Below, one piece after another: positions 18,756 through 28,020 of a DNA stretch of 64,000 nt. The position numbers and the translations under genes were made by a program. The notes below the pieces were generated by a model, which worked only from the letters and a program-made list of their open reading frames with translations, was not told where the DNA came from and searched no databases. The DNA is taken from NCBI GenBank assembly GCA_947446595.1, contig CANFGS010000005.1:20419-84418 (forward strand), in the 5' to 3' direction. The first letter of the stretch is position 1. The number at the start of each line of letters is the position of its first letter. The stretch is from Neisseriaceae bacterium (GTDB lineage Bacteria > Pseudomonadota > Gammaproteobacteria > Burkholderiales > UBA11063).

Positions 18756-19570
18756 ATTTCACCATCAAAAACATGTATGGCATCACCAGTCATAATAATT
18801 TGATTTATGGAATCTTTTTGTATATTTAATTTACCACCAAGCATTTCAACTGTTACATTTGTGGATACTTGATTTTTATCCATAGCATAACAAGCTGTAG
18901 CTGTAGCACCAGTACCACAAGCTTCAGTAAAGCCACAGCCACGCTCATAGGTTAATAATTTTATTTGTGACTCATTAATAACTACATAAAAATTAACATT
19001 CACACTATTTGGGAAGAGCAGCGAATTTTGTAATAACTTAGCTATGTGTTCGAGATTGTTATCTAATTCATGCGTTGAATTTAGTCGAATCATTACATGT
19101 GGATTACCTACAGAACAAATTCCAAAGTTGATTTTTGTGCCATCTATATCGAGATGATATTCATTATTGTTTTGTTCTTGGTGGTTAAATGGCAGGGATT
19201 GTGGATTGAAATTTGGCATTCCCATATTGATAGAAATAGTATCATCTTGATTTTTATAACCAGTAATACTTTGGTTTTGCATTTTAAGCGTAATTTGGGG
19301 CTTATTAAGTTTATTCCATAAATATGCTATTACTGAGCGTGCTCCATTGCCACAGTGGCTTGCACTGCTTCCATCAGCATTAAATATTTTATAGTTAACA
19401 TCGCTATCGTTGGAGGGTTCGAGAAGCAATACTTGATCGCAACCAATACCAAGGCGTCGATTGGCGATAAATTTTATTTGTTCGCTACTTAGTAGGACAG
19501 GCAAAATAGTGCAATCAAATAAGACAAAATCATTCCCAAGAGCTTGCATTTTAGTAAATTTAATTTTCAT
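18746..19570 (-). CDS. dapF: Diaminopimelate epimerase
   Basis: Interconverts LL- and meso-diaminopimelate for lysine and peptidoglycan. Both catalytic cysteines are visible, in NADGSSASHCGNGARS and in CGFTEACGTGATA. The ORF track begins 24 codons early (19642) inside a dispersed repeat; the start MKIKFTKMQALGNDF at 19570 gives 274 residues, the usual size, and removes the repeat-encoded extension. Confidence 0.96.
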   Translation of the reverse strand: MKIKFTKMQALGNDFVLFDCTILPVLLSSEQIKFIANRRLGIGCDQVLLLEPSNDSDVNYKIFNADGSSASHCGNGARSVIAYLWNKLNKPQITLKMQNQSITGYKNQDDTISINMGMPNFNPQSLPFNHQEQNNNEYHLDIDGTKINFGICSVGNPHVMIRLNSTHELDNNLEHIAKLLQNSLLFPNSVNVNFYVVINESQIKLLTYERGCGFTEACGTGATATACYAMDKNQVSTNVTVEMLGGKLNIQKDSINQIIMTGDAIHVFDGEICI

Positions 19571-19600
19571 AATTCCAGTACCAAATTTTTTATCATTTTT

Positions 19601-19850
19601 TAGAGCATGGATCCCAAACTCGTGACAAAACAGCAACGTCATCCGTCATTCCAGCGGAGGCTGGAATCCATGCCATTGCCCTAAATAACGATGATTAGAG
19701 CATGGATCCCAAACTCTATACGAACAGCAAAAAGTTCGTGTTTGGAATGACAGAAAATCCGTCATTCCAGCACCGATATTTCGTCATCCCAGTGCCGATA
19801 TTTCGTCATCCCAGCGGAGGCTGGGATCCATGCTCTTGCACTTGCCCTAA
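19601..19850. repeat. MITE/REP-like palindromic repeat cluster, copy B
   Basis: Two to three units: AGAGCATGGATCCCAAACTC ... GCGGAGGCTGGAATCCATG, then a second unit after CCCTAAATAACGATGATTAGAGCATGG, and a last GCGGAGGCTGGGATCCATGC end. The stretch TAACGATGATTAGAGC is identical in copy C. It lies between dapF and lipB and encodes the tail of LipB. Confidence 0.9.
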
Positions 19851-20459
19851 ATTATACACAGCAGTTGCTATATGATTAGCTAAACTAAGCCCTGTATTTT
19901 CCAAATTATCTATAGTTATAAAGTCTTTTAACTGTACTACCTTAAGCCCAGAGTAGCCACAAACATTTATATAATTAAAAGGAGTAGTATCCATATTAGC
20001 ATTAAAACTAATCCCGTGGTAGGTACAGTTTTTACGTACTTTTAGTCCAATTGAGGCAATTTTTTTACCTTCAATATACACCCCAGGAGCACATCTATCA
20101 CCATTAGCTGTTATCCCGTGACTCGCCAAAAAATCTATAATTCCATTTTCAAGTCTTTCAACCAGTTCCCTAATAGATAAGCTATAGCGTTTTAGGTCAA
20201 TTAAAGTATAGATAACAATTTGTCCAGGGCCATGGTAAGTAACTTGGCCTCCGCGGTCAGTTCTAACTATTGGTATATCATGGTCTTTAAATAAAACATG
20301 TTCGGGTTTTCCAGCCAAACCAAGAGTAAATACTGGCTTATGCTCTAATACCCAGAACTCATCAGGAGTATCAGCATTTCTAGTCTCAGTAAACTCTTTC
20401 ATCTTATCCCAAGAGTTTTGGTAATCAACCATCCCTAGTGGTTTAACTATATATGTCAT
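19806..20459 (-). CDS. lipB: Octanoyltransferase LipB
   Basis: Moves octanoate from acyl-carrier protein to lipoyl domains, the first step of lipoate synthesis. The signature RGGQVTYHGPGQIVIYTLID and the catalytic lysine (GKKIASIG) and cysteine (NVCGYSGL) are present. 217 residues. The last dozen or so residues (LGQVQEHGSQPPLG) are read from the dispersed repeat, which also supplies the stop codon, so the native C-terminus was probably replaced. It follows the ybeD-like gene, as in E. coli. Confidence 0.95.
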   Translation of the reverse strand: MTYIVKPLGMVDYQNSWDKMKEFTETRNADTPDEFWVLEHKPVFTLGLAGKPEHVLFKDHDIPIVRTDRGGQVTYHGPGQIVIYTLIDLKRYSLSIRELVERLENGIIDFLASHGITANGDRCAPGVYIEGKKIASIGLKVRKNCTYHGISFNANMDTTPFNYINVCGYSGLKVVQLKDFITIDNLENTGLSLANHIATAVYNLGQVQEHGSQPPLG

Positions 20460-20460
20460 A

Positions 20461-20721
20461 CTATAATGTTACCTTAACAAGAGCGTGTTTATTAAGTTCG
20501 GTATATATATTGTCTAGTTGCTGCTGTGAAGTTGCTGTAATTGTTGCACTTATAGATAGATAATTACCTTTAGTACTTTGTTTGGTAGCTATATCAGCTT
20601 CTGGGTTAAATGTATCACTATGACTAGCTATAATTGCACAAACTTCAGGTACTAGATCAATATGATTTGTACCCATTATTTTGATAGTAAAAGAAGATGG
20701 GAATTTTAATAATTTATCCAT
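20461..20721 (-). CDS. YbeD/DUF493 family protein
   Basis: Small ferredoxin-like-fold protein, 86 residues from the preferred start (MDKLLKFPSSFTIKIMG), close to the 87 of E. coli YbeD. The track starts four codons earlier, but GAGG at six bases before 20721 supports the shorter form. Function unknown; the gene is usually beside lipB, here one base away. Overlaps the end of scpB. Confidence 0.88.
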   Translation of the reverse strand: MDKLLKFPSSFTIKIMGTNHIDLVPEVCAIIASHSDTFNPEADIATKQSTKGNYLSISATITATSQQQLDNIYTELNKHALVKVTL

Positions 20722-21271
20722 AATAATCCTCATTTAATAATGATTTTTGTGTATTACTATTTGGTAACATTTCAATCGAATCAATACCCAAATCTTCTAG
20801 GAGTTTCTTTGTTGTTGCAAGTAGTTCAGGTTTTCCTGGGATTTGTTTATATCCTATTATTTCAATCCATCCACGCTCAGTTAATGTCTGTATTATATTA
20901 CTATTTACCGCTACACCACGGATTTCTTCTATATCACCACGAGTAACTGGCTGTTTATAAGCTATTATCGCTAAAGTTTCCATAATGCTTCTTGAGTATT
21001 TAGGTGGTTTTACTTGATTTAATTTATTAATATAATGTTGAAATTCGATGCGGGAGCGAAAGCGATAACCATTAGTAGTAGTTATAAGCTCAATGCCAGA
21101 ATTTGTATATTTTTCGGTAAGAATGATAATGATTTTCTTGATTTCAGATTCATTAATTTGATTATCAAATAATTCAACTAACTGTATAGATGTAATTGTG
21201 GTACTCGCGGTTAATAAACACGCTTCAATTACTTTAGTTACATAATCTAATTGCAAATTTGATGTATTCAT
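20714..21271 (-). CDS. scpB: Segregation and condensation protein B
   Basis: Kleisin-associated winged-helix protein of the Smc-ScpAB condensin, needed for chromosome compaction. 185 residues with two winged-helix domains; the family core SRSIMETLAIIAYKQPVTRGDIEEIRGV lies at about 96-123 and the tail GKPELLATTKKLLEDLGI follows. It overlaps scpA by four bases. Having ScpAB suggests an Smc protein instead of MukBEF. Confidence 0.94.
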   Translation of the reverse strand: MNTSNLQLDYVTKVIEACLLTASTTITSIQLVELFDNQINESEIKKIIIILTEKYTNSGIELITTTNGYRFRSRIEFQHYINKLNQVKPPKYSRSIMETLAIIAYKQPVTRGDIEEIRGVAVNSNIIQTLTERGWIEIIGYKQIPGKPELLATTKKLLEDLGIDSIEMLPNSNTQKSLLNEDYYG

Positions 21272-21945
21272 AATAACCTAATTCTAATAGATGAGTTATC
21301 ACTAGTTTCTATTCCTAGTAGTCCTTCTTTGGTAAGCTCGAGTATGGCGATAAAGTTTACTACCAATACTGCTACAGTGTAATTACCATCAAATAGCTCT
21401 TCAAATGATGCAACAGTTACCTTAGATAAATAGCGTAATATATTTGCCATATATTCTCTAATTGATAATTCATCACGTTTAATCTGATGTTCAGTAGGTA
21501 TAGTAGCTTTTTGTAATAGTTTTTGCCAAGCACGAACCAAATCAGTCACTACAACATTTGGAATTATATCACTAACTTCGTCAATCTTTACATTTAACCA
21601 TAGAAAATCACGTTCAACTCTTGGGATGCTGTCAATTTGTTCTGCTCCTTCTTTGATCTTTTCGTATTCAAGAAGGCGATTAATTAGTTCTTGTCTTGGG
21701 TCTTCTATCTTATCGCCATCATCTATTTTTTCAGGTTTTGGTAGTAGCATTCTTGATTTAATAGCCATTAACATTGCTGCCATTAGAAGGTATTCAGCAG
21801 CAAGATCCATTTTCATAGTCTTCATACTATTTATGTATAGTATATATTGGTCAGTTATTTTAGCTATTGGAATTGTTAATATGTCGAGATTTTGTTTACG
21901 TATTAGATAGAGTAGTAAATCAAGCGGCCCTTCGAAACGCTCCAA
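21268..21945 (-). CDS. scpA: Segregation and condensation protein A (kleisin), start uncertain
   Basis: Kleisin subunit that bridges the Smc dimer. From the track's TTG start the protein reads ERFEGPLDLLLYLIRKQNLDI, the hallmark ScpA N-terminus, and ends LLGIETSDNSSIRIRLL. Homologs carry about 25 residues before this point, and they are encoded here too in the same open frame (DQKDYTELPKDLYIDPDALRVFL), but that stretch has no ATG, GTG or TTG before the eda stop at 22036. Either an ATT (22035 or 22023) is used, or the TTG after AAGAG at 21945, or the native start was lost. Confidence 0.9.
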   Translation of the reverse strand: MERFEGPLDLLLYLIRKQNLDILTIPIAKITDQYILYINSMKTMKMDLAAEYLLMAAMLMAIKSRMLLPKPEKIDDGDKIEDPRQELINRLLEYEKIKEGAEQIDSIPRVERDFLWLNVKIDEVSDIIPNVVVTDLVRAWQKLLQKATIPTEHQIKRDELSIREYMANILRYLSKVTVASFEELFDGNYTVAVLVVNFIAILELTKEGLLGIETSDNSSIRIRLL

Positions 21946-22035
21946 AAAAACTCTTAGAGCATCAGGATCAATGTATAAATCTTTGGGTAGTTCGGTATAG
22001 TCTTTTTGATCTACCCTAGCAATTAATTGATTAAT

Positions 22036-22677
22036 TTAAAACACACCTACTGATAATAAAGTCTCTTTGGCAGTGGCTGTTATTTTGGCATAATTGCCAC
22101 TAGCGACTTGTTCTTCTTTGATTAAAAACGAACAACCAACCCCAACTACATTAGGTAGAGCTAGGTATTTACGAGCATTGTCGAGATTAATTCCGCCAGT
22201 TGGGCAAAATTTAACCATAGATAACGGGGAAGATAGAGCTTTTAATACTTCATATCCGTTATAACTTTCAGCGGGAAAGAATTTAAGATAATTAAAGCCA
22301 TAAAGTAATGCTTGCATGATTTCAGTTGGAGTAATAGCTCCAGGTAAAAAAGGTGCATCGTATTGACTTGCTACTTTAGCAAGCTCTGGAGTTAGACCGG
22401 GAGATACGATAAATTGAGATCCGTGTTTTATAGCTTTATGATAGTGATCATCATTTAAAATAGTACCAGCTCCAGTTATCATTTCAGGCACTTCTTTAGT
22501 AAGTTTTTCGATAATAGCTAAGGCATTTGGGGTGCGAAGGGTAACTTCCATTACCGAAATACCACCTTCTAAGAGTGCGTGAGCTATGGGAACAGCCTTA
22601 TCGATATCGTTTAGTATTACAACAGGTACGATTTTATTTTTTTGAAATAGTTGTTCACAAGTAAGTTTGTTTGACAT
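22036..22677 (-). CDS. eda: KDPG/KHG aldolase
   Basis: Class I aldolase that splits 2-keto-3-deoxy-6-phosphogluconate into pyruvate and glyceraldehyde-3-phosphate, the last step of the Entner-Doudoroff path. 213 residues. The Schiff-base lysine is in FNYLKFFPAES, the catalytic glutamate in SVMEVTLRT, and the GAGTI/FCPTGGI loops are intact. Other ED genes are not in the window. It ends in the same frame as the scpA N-terminal extension. Confidence 0.94.
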   Translation of the reverse strand: MSNKLTCEQLFQKNKIVPVVILNDIDKAVPIAHALLEGGISVMEVTLRTPNALAIIEKLTKEVPEMITGAGTILNDDHYHKAIKHGSQFIVSPGLTPELAKVASQYDAPFLPGAITPTEIMQALLYGFNYLKFFPAESYNGYEVLKALSSPLSMVKFCPTGGINLDNARKYLALPNVVGVGCSFLIKEEQVASGNYAKITATAKETLLSVGVF

Positions 22678-22697
22678 TTTATAACCCTTTTAAAATT

Positions 22698-22886
22698 TTA
22701 GGGCATGGATCCCAAACTCGTGACGAAACAGCAGCGTTAGTCGTCATTCCAGCGGAGGCTGGAATCCATGCTCTTACCCTAAATAACGATGATTAGAGCA
22801 TGGATCCCAAACTCTATACGAACAGCAAAGTGTTTTTGTTTGGGATGACAGGATATTAATAGGCTTTGATCCATGCCCTTGCCTTA
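22698..22886. repeat. MITE/REP-like palindromic repeat cluster, copy C
   Basis: Two units joined by CCCTAAATAACGATGATTAGAGC, very similar to copy B (GGGCATGGATCCCAAACTCGTGAC ... GCGGAGGCTGGAATCCATGCTC). It occupies most of the 317-base eda-clpB gap; the rest holds the clpB promoter. Confidence 0.9.
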
Positions 22887-22930
22887 ATATACATTATTTT
22901 ACTTGAGTTTGATACTATTATGTGATAATA

Positions 22931-22961
22931 TTTGAAAATTCATTATTAATACCCATATAAT
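22931..22961 (+). promoter_or_regulatory. clpB promoter with sigma-70 and sigma-32 features
   Basis: TTGAAA (22932-22937) and TATAAT (22956-22961) are spaced 18 bases, a good housekeeping promoter. The same DNA reads TTTGAAA-N13-ACCCATAT, close to the heat-shock consensus CTTGAAA-N11-16-CCCCATnT. clpB is a heat-shock gene in most proteobacteria. AGGAGG lies just before the start codon. Confidence 0.6.
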
Positions 22962-22994
22962 GAGTAAGGTATATTTTACCTAGGAGGAATTAAA

Positions 22995-25562
22995 ATGAGA
23001 TTTGATAAATTAACTACAAAATTTCAAACAGCGTTAGCTGATGCACAGGGTTTGGCACTTAAGAATGACAATGCTTATATAGAGCCATGTCATTTGCTTG
23101 TTGCTATGTTAAATGAAGATAACTCAACTATAGCTAGTGTTTTAGCTAAAGTTGGGGTTACGGTTAATAACCTAAAACAAGAGCTAAATAATTTAATTTC
23201 GCAATTACCAAAAATATCTGGTAATGACGGTGAAATTACAGTATCAAGAGATCTTAATAATCTACTAAATATTACCGAAAAAATAGCTCTTAAACTAAAT
23301 GATGAGTATATAGCTTCAGAGTTGTTTTTATTGTCATGCCTTGAGGACAAAGGATCAGTTGGTAAACTACTCAAACAACATAATATAAAACATGCGGATG
23401 TAAATAAAGTAATTATGGATATTCGTGGTGGACAGGCTGTTAATAATCAAGATACCGAAAACCAAAGAGAAGCTCTAAAGAAATATACGGTAGATTTGAC
23501 TGAAAGAGCGAGACTAGGTAAGCTAGACCCGGTTATTGGGCGTGATGATGAAATTAGACGCACCATTCAAGTTCTTCAAAGACGTACCAAAAATAATCCA
23601 GTATTAATTGGCGAACCAGGTGTTGGTAAGACAGCTATTGTTGAAGGTCTAGCACAGAGAATTATTAACGGTGAAGTGCCTGAGGGACTTAAAAATAAAC
23701 GGTTACTTATTTTAGATTTGGCGTCCCTTCTAGCAGGTGCTAAATACCGCGGAGATTTTGAAGAACGCTTAAAATCAGTGCTTAATGAATTATCAGCGGA
23801 CGAGGGTAGTTCTATTATCTTTATTGATGAGATACATACTTTGGTTGGGGCGGGGAAGGCTGATGGAGCAATGGATGCTGGTAATATGCTAAAACCAGCA
23901 CTTGCTCGTGGGGAGCTTCATTGTATTGGTGCAACAACACTTGATGAATACCGTAAAAATATCGAGAAAGATCCAGCATTAGAGCGTAGATTCCAAAAAG
24001 TATTGGTTCAGGAGCCATCTGTTGAAGATACTATCGCGATTTTACGTGGTTTACAAGAAAAATACGAAATTCATCATGGCGTAGAGATTACTGACCCAGC
24101 AATAGTTGCCGCAGCTGAATTGTCACATCGTTATATAACTGATCGATTTTTACCTGATAAGGCAATTGATCTAATAGATGAAGCTGCTTCAAGAATTAAG
24201 ATGGAGATTGACTCTAAACCTGAGGTTATGGATAAGCTAGAGCGTAGGCTTATTCAGTTAAAGATAGAGCGAGAGGCTGTTAGAAAAGAATCTGATGAAG
24301 CAAGTAAAAAGCGTTTCGAACATATTGAGGACGAAATAGCTAAGCTTGGCAAAGAATATGCTGATTTGGAAGAAATCTGGAATAGCGAAAAAGCTGTAGT
24401 TCAGGGTTCACAAAGTATTCGTGATGAGTTAGATAAAATCAAAAATGAAATCGAAACTTATAAACGTAGTGGGGATTGGCAAAAGGCGGCTGAATTACAA
24501 TACGGTCGTCAACCAGAGCTGGAATCACGCTTAAAACAAGCTGAAAAAGGTAACCATAAAGAATTGCAGTTATTAAGAACTGAGGTTGGGGCTGAAGAAA
24601 TAGCCGAGGTGGTATCAAGAAGTACTGGTATTCCAGTTAGTAAGATGCTAGAAGGTGAACGTGATAAACTTCTTAAAATGGAAGATTTCTTGCATTCTAG
24701 AGTAATTGGCCAAAACGAGGCTGTTGTTGCAGTGTCGGATGCTATTAGGCGTTCTAGAACAGGGTTGTCAGATCCGGATAGGCCATATGGGTCGTTCTTA
24801 TTTTTGGGGCCAACAGGGGTTGGAAAAACCGAGCTATGTAAGGCACTTGCTAATTTCTTATTTGATAGTGAAGAACATTTAATCAGAATAGATATGTCAG
24901 AGTACATGGAAAAACATAGTGTGTCAAGACTAGTTGGTGCGCCTCCAGGATATGTTGGTTATGATGAAGGTGGCTATCTAACCGAGGCGGTTAGACGAAA
25001 ACCATATAGTGTGATATTACTCGATGAAATCGAAAAAGCACATCCAGATGTATTTAATATCTTGTTACAAGTACTAGATGATGGGCGCTTGACTGATGGT
25101 CAAGGTCGGACTGTTGATTTTAAAAATACTGTAATTGTTATGACGTCAAATATAGGTAGTTCACAAATTCAGGCTATGAGTACTAGTCCTTATGAAGATA
25201 TCAAATTAGTAGTGATGGAAGATATAAAATCATATTTCAAACCAGAGTTTATCAATAGGATTGATGAGATTGTGGTATTTCATGGTTTGGATAAAGACGA
25301 GATTAAGCAAATAGCAAGGATTCAGTTGTCAATTTTAGCTAAACGTTTGGCAAAATTAGATATTAATTGGCAAATTAGTGAGGAAGCCTTAAGTCATATA
25401 GCAGGGGTTGGCTTTGATCCAGTATATGGAGCTAGACCTCTAAAACGAGCGATTCAACAAGAGATTGAAAATCCACTTGCTAAAGATTTACTGGTAGGTA
25501 AGTATATTGTTGGGCAAACTGTATTAGTAGAACTAAAAGATCACAAAATCTGCTTTAGTTAA
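22995..25562 (+). CDS. clpB: ATP-dependent chaperone ClpB
   Basis: Hexameric AAA+ disaggregase that works with DnaK to rescue aggregated proteins. 855 residues, full length. Clp N-domain (1-145), first ATPase with Walker [12 protein letters not shown] (near 206), the long coiled-coil middle domain (about 400-530) and second ATPase with [11 protein letters not shown] (near 605), Walker [12 protein letters not shown] and the pore loop GYVGYDEGG. The middle domain separates it from ClpA/ClpC. Single gene with its own promoter after a repeat cluster. Confidence 0.98.
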   Translation: MRFDKLTTKFQTALADAQGLALKNDNAYIEPCHLLVAMLNEDNSTIASVLAKVGVTVNNLKQELNNLISQLPKISGNDGEITVSRDLNNLLNITEKIALKLNDEYIASELFLLSCLEDKGSVGKLLKQHNIKHADVNKVIMDIRGGQAVNNQDTENQREALKKYTVDLTERARLGKLDPVIGRDDEIRRTIQVLQRRTKNNPVLIGEPGVGKTAIVEGLAQRIINGEVPEGLKNKRLLILDLASLLAGAKYRGDFEERLKSVLNELSADEGSSIIFIDEIHTLVGAGKADGAMDAGNMLKPALARGELHCIGATTLDEYRKNIEKDPALERRFQKVLVQEPSVEDTIAILRGLQEKYEIHHGVEITDPAIVAAAELSHRYITDRFLPDKAIDLIDEAASRIKMEIDSKPEVMDKLERRLIQLKIEREAVRKESDEASKKRFEHIEDEIAKLGKEYADLEEIWNSEKAVVQGSQSIRDELDKIKNEIETYKRSGDWQKAAELQYGRQPELESRLKQAEKGNHKELQLLRTEVGAEEIAEVVSRSTGIPVSKMLEGERDKLLKMEDFLHSRVIGQNEAVVAVSDAIRRSRTGLSDPDRPYGSFLFLGPTGVGKTELCKALANFLFDSEEHLIRIDMSEYMEKHSVSRLVGAPPGYVGYDEGGYLTEAVRRKPYSVILLDEIEKAHPDVFNILLQVLDDGRLTDGQGRTVDFKNTVIVMTSNIGSSQIQAMSTSPYEDIKLVVMEDIKSYFKPEFINRIDEIVVFHGLDKDEIKQIARIQLSILAKRLAKLDINWQISEEALSHIAGVGFDPVYGARPLKRAIQQEIENPLAKDLLVGKYIVGQTVLVELKDHKICFS

Positions 25563-25571
25563 ATATAAGTA

Positions 25572-25702
25572 TGAGAGCAAGTATCATATTGTCTGTCATC
25601 CAAAAAAATAACTATTTGCTGTCTCGTGACTGCAGCGCGTCATTCTAGACATGAACTTGATGCTGTTCGTATAGAATCTGGGATCCATGCACTTGGCCTA
25701 AA
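25572..25702. repeat. MITE/REP-like palindromic repeat, copy D
   Basis: GTCATCC ... GTCATTCTAGACATGAACTT (part) then GATGCTGTTCGTATAGAATCTGGGATCCATGC. It lies between clpB and oxyR and shares the GATGCTGTTCGTATAG core with copies A, F and H. Confidence 0.82.
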
Positions 25703-25717
25703 TTTGAAGGAAAAAAT

Positions 25718-26632
25718 ATGGAATTATTAGTAAATATAACGGTGACAGAATTAAAATATATACTTGCAGTTGAGAAAGAAATGCACTTTGGACGTGCAGC
25801 AGCTACTTGTTTTGTAAGTCAACCGACTTTAAGTATCGCTATTCGTAAACTGGAAGAAAATCTGGGTGTTACGATTTTTGAGCGCTCTAAGACTACTCTT
25901 TTAATAACTGAAATTGGACGGCAGATCCTAGATAAAGCAAAGATAGTTGTAGAACAAATCTCTGAGATAAAAGCGATTGCAAAAGAAAGTAAGGCTACTT
26001 TTTCTACACCTCTTAAGGTTGGAGCTATACATACTATTGGTCCCTACTTATTTCCAGGGCTAATTAATGAATTGAATAATAACGATTCACCAATAAATAT
26101 AATTATTGAAGAGGGCTATACTGAGAATTTACATAAGAAATTAAATTCTGGTGAATTAGATGCTATTATTGTTGCTAGCCCTTTTGACTATTCGGGGATC
26201 ACTACAGAACTACTTTATACTGAAGCACTCGAAATCATTATTCCAAATAATCATAAGTGGAGTGGTAAAACTAAAATTAAACCTGAGGACTTATACGCTG
26301 AGACGTTATTATTATTAGGCAAGGGTAATTGCTTTCGAGATGAGGTGTTACAAATTTGTCCTAAGTGTATCGATAATAATAAAGATAATACATCCAAGAT
26401 GATTGTTACTACATCTCTTGAAACTATAAAATATATGGTTGCAAGGGGGCTTGGTATTAGTATTATGCCAAGTACTGCACTAAAAAATGATGATAATAAA
26501 TTATATATTACTAAAAAATTTGCTAATCTTACCCCAACGCGTAAAGTATTAATTGCATATAGAAGTAGCTATTTTAGAACTTCTATCATTCAAAAGCTTA
26601 TAAACACTATCCAAAACCTCTCTAATAGCTAA
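25718..26632 (+). CDS. oxyR: Hydrogen-peroxide regulator OxyR
   Basis: LysR-type regulator that senses peroxide through two cysteines. 304 residues: N-terminal winged helix (TELKYILAVEKEMHFGRAAATCFVSQPTLS) and C-terminal effector domain. The redox pair corresponding to Cys199 and Cys208 of E. coli OxyR is present in GNCFRDEVLQIC, which identifies it beyond a generic LysR. Immediately downstream is an OxyR-type operator and ahpC, on the same strand. Confidence 0.94.
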   Translation: MELLVNITVTELKYILAVEKEMHFGRAAATCFVSQPTLSIAIRKLEENLGVTIFERSKTTLLITEIGRQILDKAKIVVEQISEIKAIAKESKATFSTPLKVGAIHTIGPYLFPGLINELNNNDSPINIIIEEGYTENLHKKLNSGELDAIIVASPFDYSGITTELLYTEALEIIIPNNHKWSGKTKIKPEDLYAETLLLLGKGNCFRDEVLQICPKCIDNNKDNTSKMIVTTSLETIKYMVARGLGISIMPSTALKNDDNKLYITKKFANLTPTRKVLIAYRSSYFRTSIIQKLINTIQNLSNS

Positions 26633-26661
26633 TAACTATCAAATACATAATTTTAATCAAT
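26625..26661 (+). promoter_or_regulatory. OxyR operator upstream of ahpC
   Basis: Four half-sites each spaced by seven bases: ATAG-n7-CTAT-n7-ATAA-n7-CAAT. The internal consensus T and A positions (ATAGnTnnnAnCTAT) are also kept in both halves. It overlaps the oxyR stop codon and abuts a -35/-10 pair (TTGGAT, 18 bases, TAAAAT at 26685-26690), as expected for an activator site. Confidence 0.75.
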
Positions 26662-26746
26662 TGGATTTATTAAGCTGATTGATTTAAAATATCTCCTAGA
26701 AGTAAAAGATACTTCATTTAAACAATATTTTTAGGAGTTAATAATC

Positions 26747-27277
26747 ATGTTAAAAGTAGGTAATAAATTTCCAGAGTTCAATCTAACTGCTGTAGTTGGT
26801 GCAAATTATGAATCTGACTTCAGGGAGGTGTCTCTTGATACTTATGCTAAACAATGGAAAATTATTTTCTTTTGGCCAAAAGATTTTACATTTGTGTGTC
26901 CAACTGAAATTAGTGGCTTTGGTAAGTTAGAGCAAGACTTTAAAGATCGTGATGCAGTTTTAATTGGTGCATCAACTGATAGTGACTTTGTGCATTCTGC
27001 ATGGAGGCGTGACCATAATGATCTTCGTACTCTTACATTTCCATGGCTTTCCGATATCAAAAAAGAACTATCATTAGCACTAGGTATTTTAAACGAAGAA
27101 GCTGGTGTTGCTAATAGAGCTACATTTATAGTGGATCCAGATAATATAATTCGTTATGTTGAAATGACTGATATGAGTGTTGGGCGGAATCCACAAGAAG
27201 CACTACGTATTTTGGACGCTCTACAAACTGATGAACTTTGTCCATGTAACTGGCATAAAGGTGAAGAAACATTATAA
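26747..27277 (+). CDS. ahpC: Peroxiredoxin AhpC
   Basis: Two-cysteine peroxiredoxin that reduces hydrogen peroxide and organic peroxides in the cytoplasm. 176 residues. The peroxidatic cysteine is in FTFVCPTEISGFG; the C-terminal ELCPCNWHKGEE supplies resolving cysteines as in AhpC proteins that pair with AhpD (mycobacterial type). AGGAG is seven bases before the ATG. It should be activated by the neighbouring OxyR through the operator described separately. Confidence 0.95.
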   Translation: MLKVGNKFPEFNLTAVVGANYESDFREVSLDTYAKQWKIIFFWPKDFTFVCPTEISGFGKLEQDFKDRDAVLIGASTDSDFVHSAWRRDHNDLRTLTFPWLSDIKKELSLALGILNEEAGVANRATFIVDPDNIIRYVEMTDMSVGRNPQEALRILDALQTDELCPCNWHKGEETL

Positions 27278-27299
27278 AATAATTTAAAAGGACATAATA

Positions 27300-27821
27300 A
27301 TGTTAAACAATATATTAGAAAAACTACCGGAATATGCTAAGGATATCAAACTCAATTATTCAAGCATTGTTAATAACCACAGTGGCTTAAGTGATGAGCA
27401 GTTTTATGGAGTGGTTCTTAGCTCTGCAATAGCAAGTCGCAACAACAATTTGGTAAGTAGTATAAAATCCCAGTGTTCTGAGTTTTTTAAAGCAAGTACG
27501 CTAAATGGTATTAATGCCGCAGTAGCTATGATGTCGATGACAAATATTTACTATCGTTTTGCTCATATAATCGAAAATGAGAGCTATATCAAGATGAATG
27601 CAGGACTTCGTATGAATATTATGCGAGATCCAGGAGTTGATAAAGTTGATTTTGAGATATATAGCCTAGCAGTATCTATTGTGAATGGTTGTGGTATGTG
27701 TATTACAGCTCATGAAAAACAACTAGTTAGTCATCATGGTATAAGCCCTGAAACTATACAGTTAGTTGCAAAAATAGCTGCGATTATTCATAGTTTGGCT
27801 GTAATAACAGAAACACTGTAG
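27300..27821 (+). CDS. ahpD: Alkyl hydroperoxide reductase AhpD
   Basis: Carboxymuconolactone-decarboxylase-family protein that re-reduces AhpC using a CxxC pair. 173 residues. The active site NGCGMCITAHE holds both cysteines and the histidine, with the proton-relay glutamate 12 residues ahead (FEIYSLAVSIV). It lies 22 bases after ahpC and so belongs to the same transcript. No ahpF is seen, which fits an AhpC-AhpD pair. Confidence 0.94.
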   Translation: MLNNILEKLPEYAKDIKLNYSSIVNNHSGLSDEQFYGVVLSSAIASRNNNLVSSIKSQCSEFFKASTLNGINAAVAMMSMTNIYYRFAHIIENESYIKMNAGLRMNIMRDPGVDKVDFEIYSLAVSIVNGCGMCITAHEKQLVSHHGISPETIQLVAKIAAIIHSLAVITETL

Positions 27822-27829
27822 GCTTTTTA

Positions 27830-28007
27830 CGTAATTCCAGCAGAGGCTTTGATCCATGCTCTTGCACTAAGTAACGATATTAGAGCATGGATCCCAAACT
27901 CTTTGCGAGACAGCAAATAGTTCGTGTTTGGGATGACCGAAATAAACGAAGCAGTATCTATATGTGTCATTCCATCGAAGGATGGAATCCATGCTCTTGC
28001 ACTAGAA
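27830..28007. repeat. MITE/REP-like palindromic repeat cluster, copy E
   Basis: GTAATTCCAGCAGAGGC ... CCATGCTCTTGCACTAAG, then TAACGATATTAGAGCATGG (as in B and C) and a last GGATGGAATCCATGCTCTTGC end. It fills the convergent gap between ahpD and pmbA. The 66-aa ORF at 27887 is inside it and is not a gene. Confidence 0.88.
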
Positions 28008-28020
28008 TAAAGAAGAAAAA

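Noticed and set aside
19571-19642. N-terminal extension of DapF in the ORF track
   Set aside because: It is translated from the repeat and absent from DapF proteins; MKIKFTKMQ fits the family start.
19601-28007. Spaced palindromic repeats considered as a CRISPR array
   Set aside because: Spacing is kilobases, with genes between; no cas genes and no regular 30-40-base spacers.
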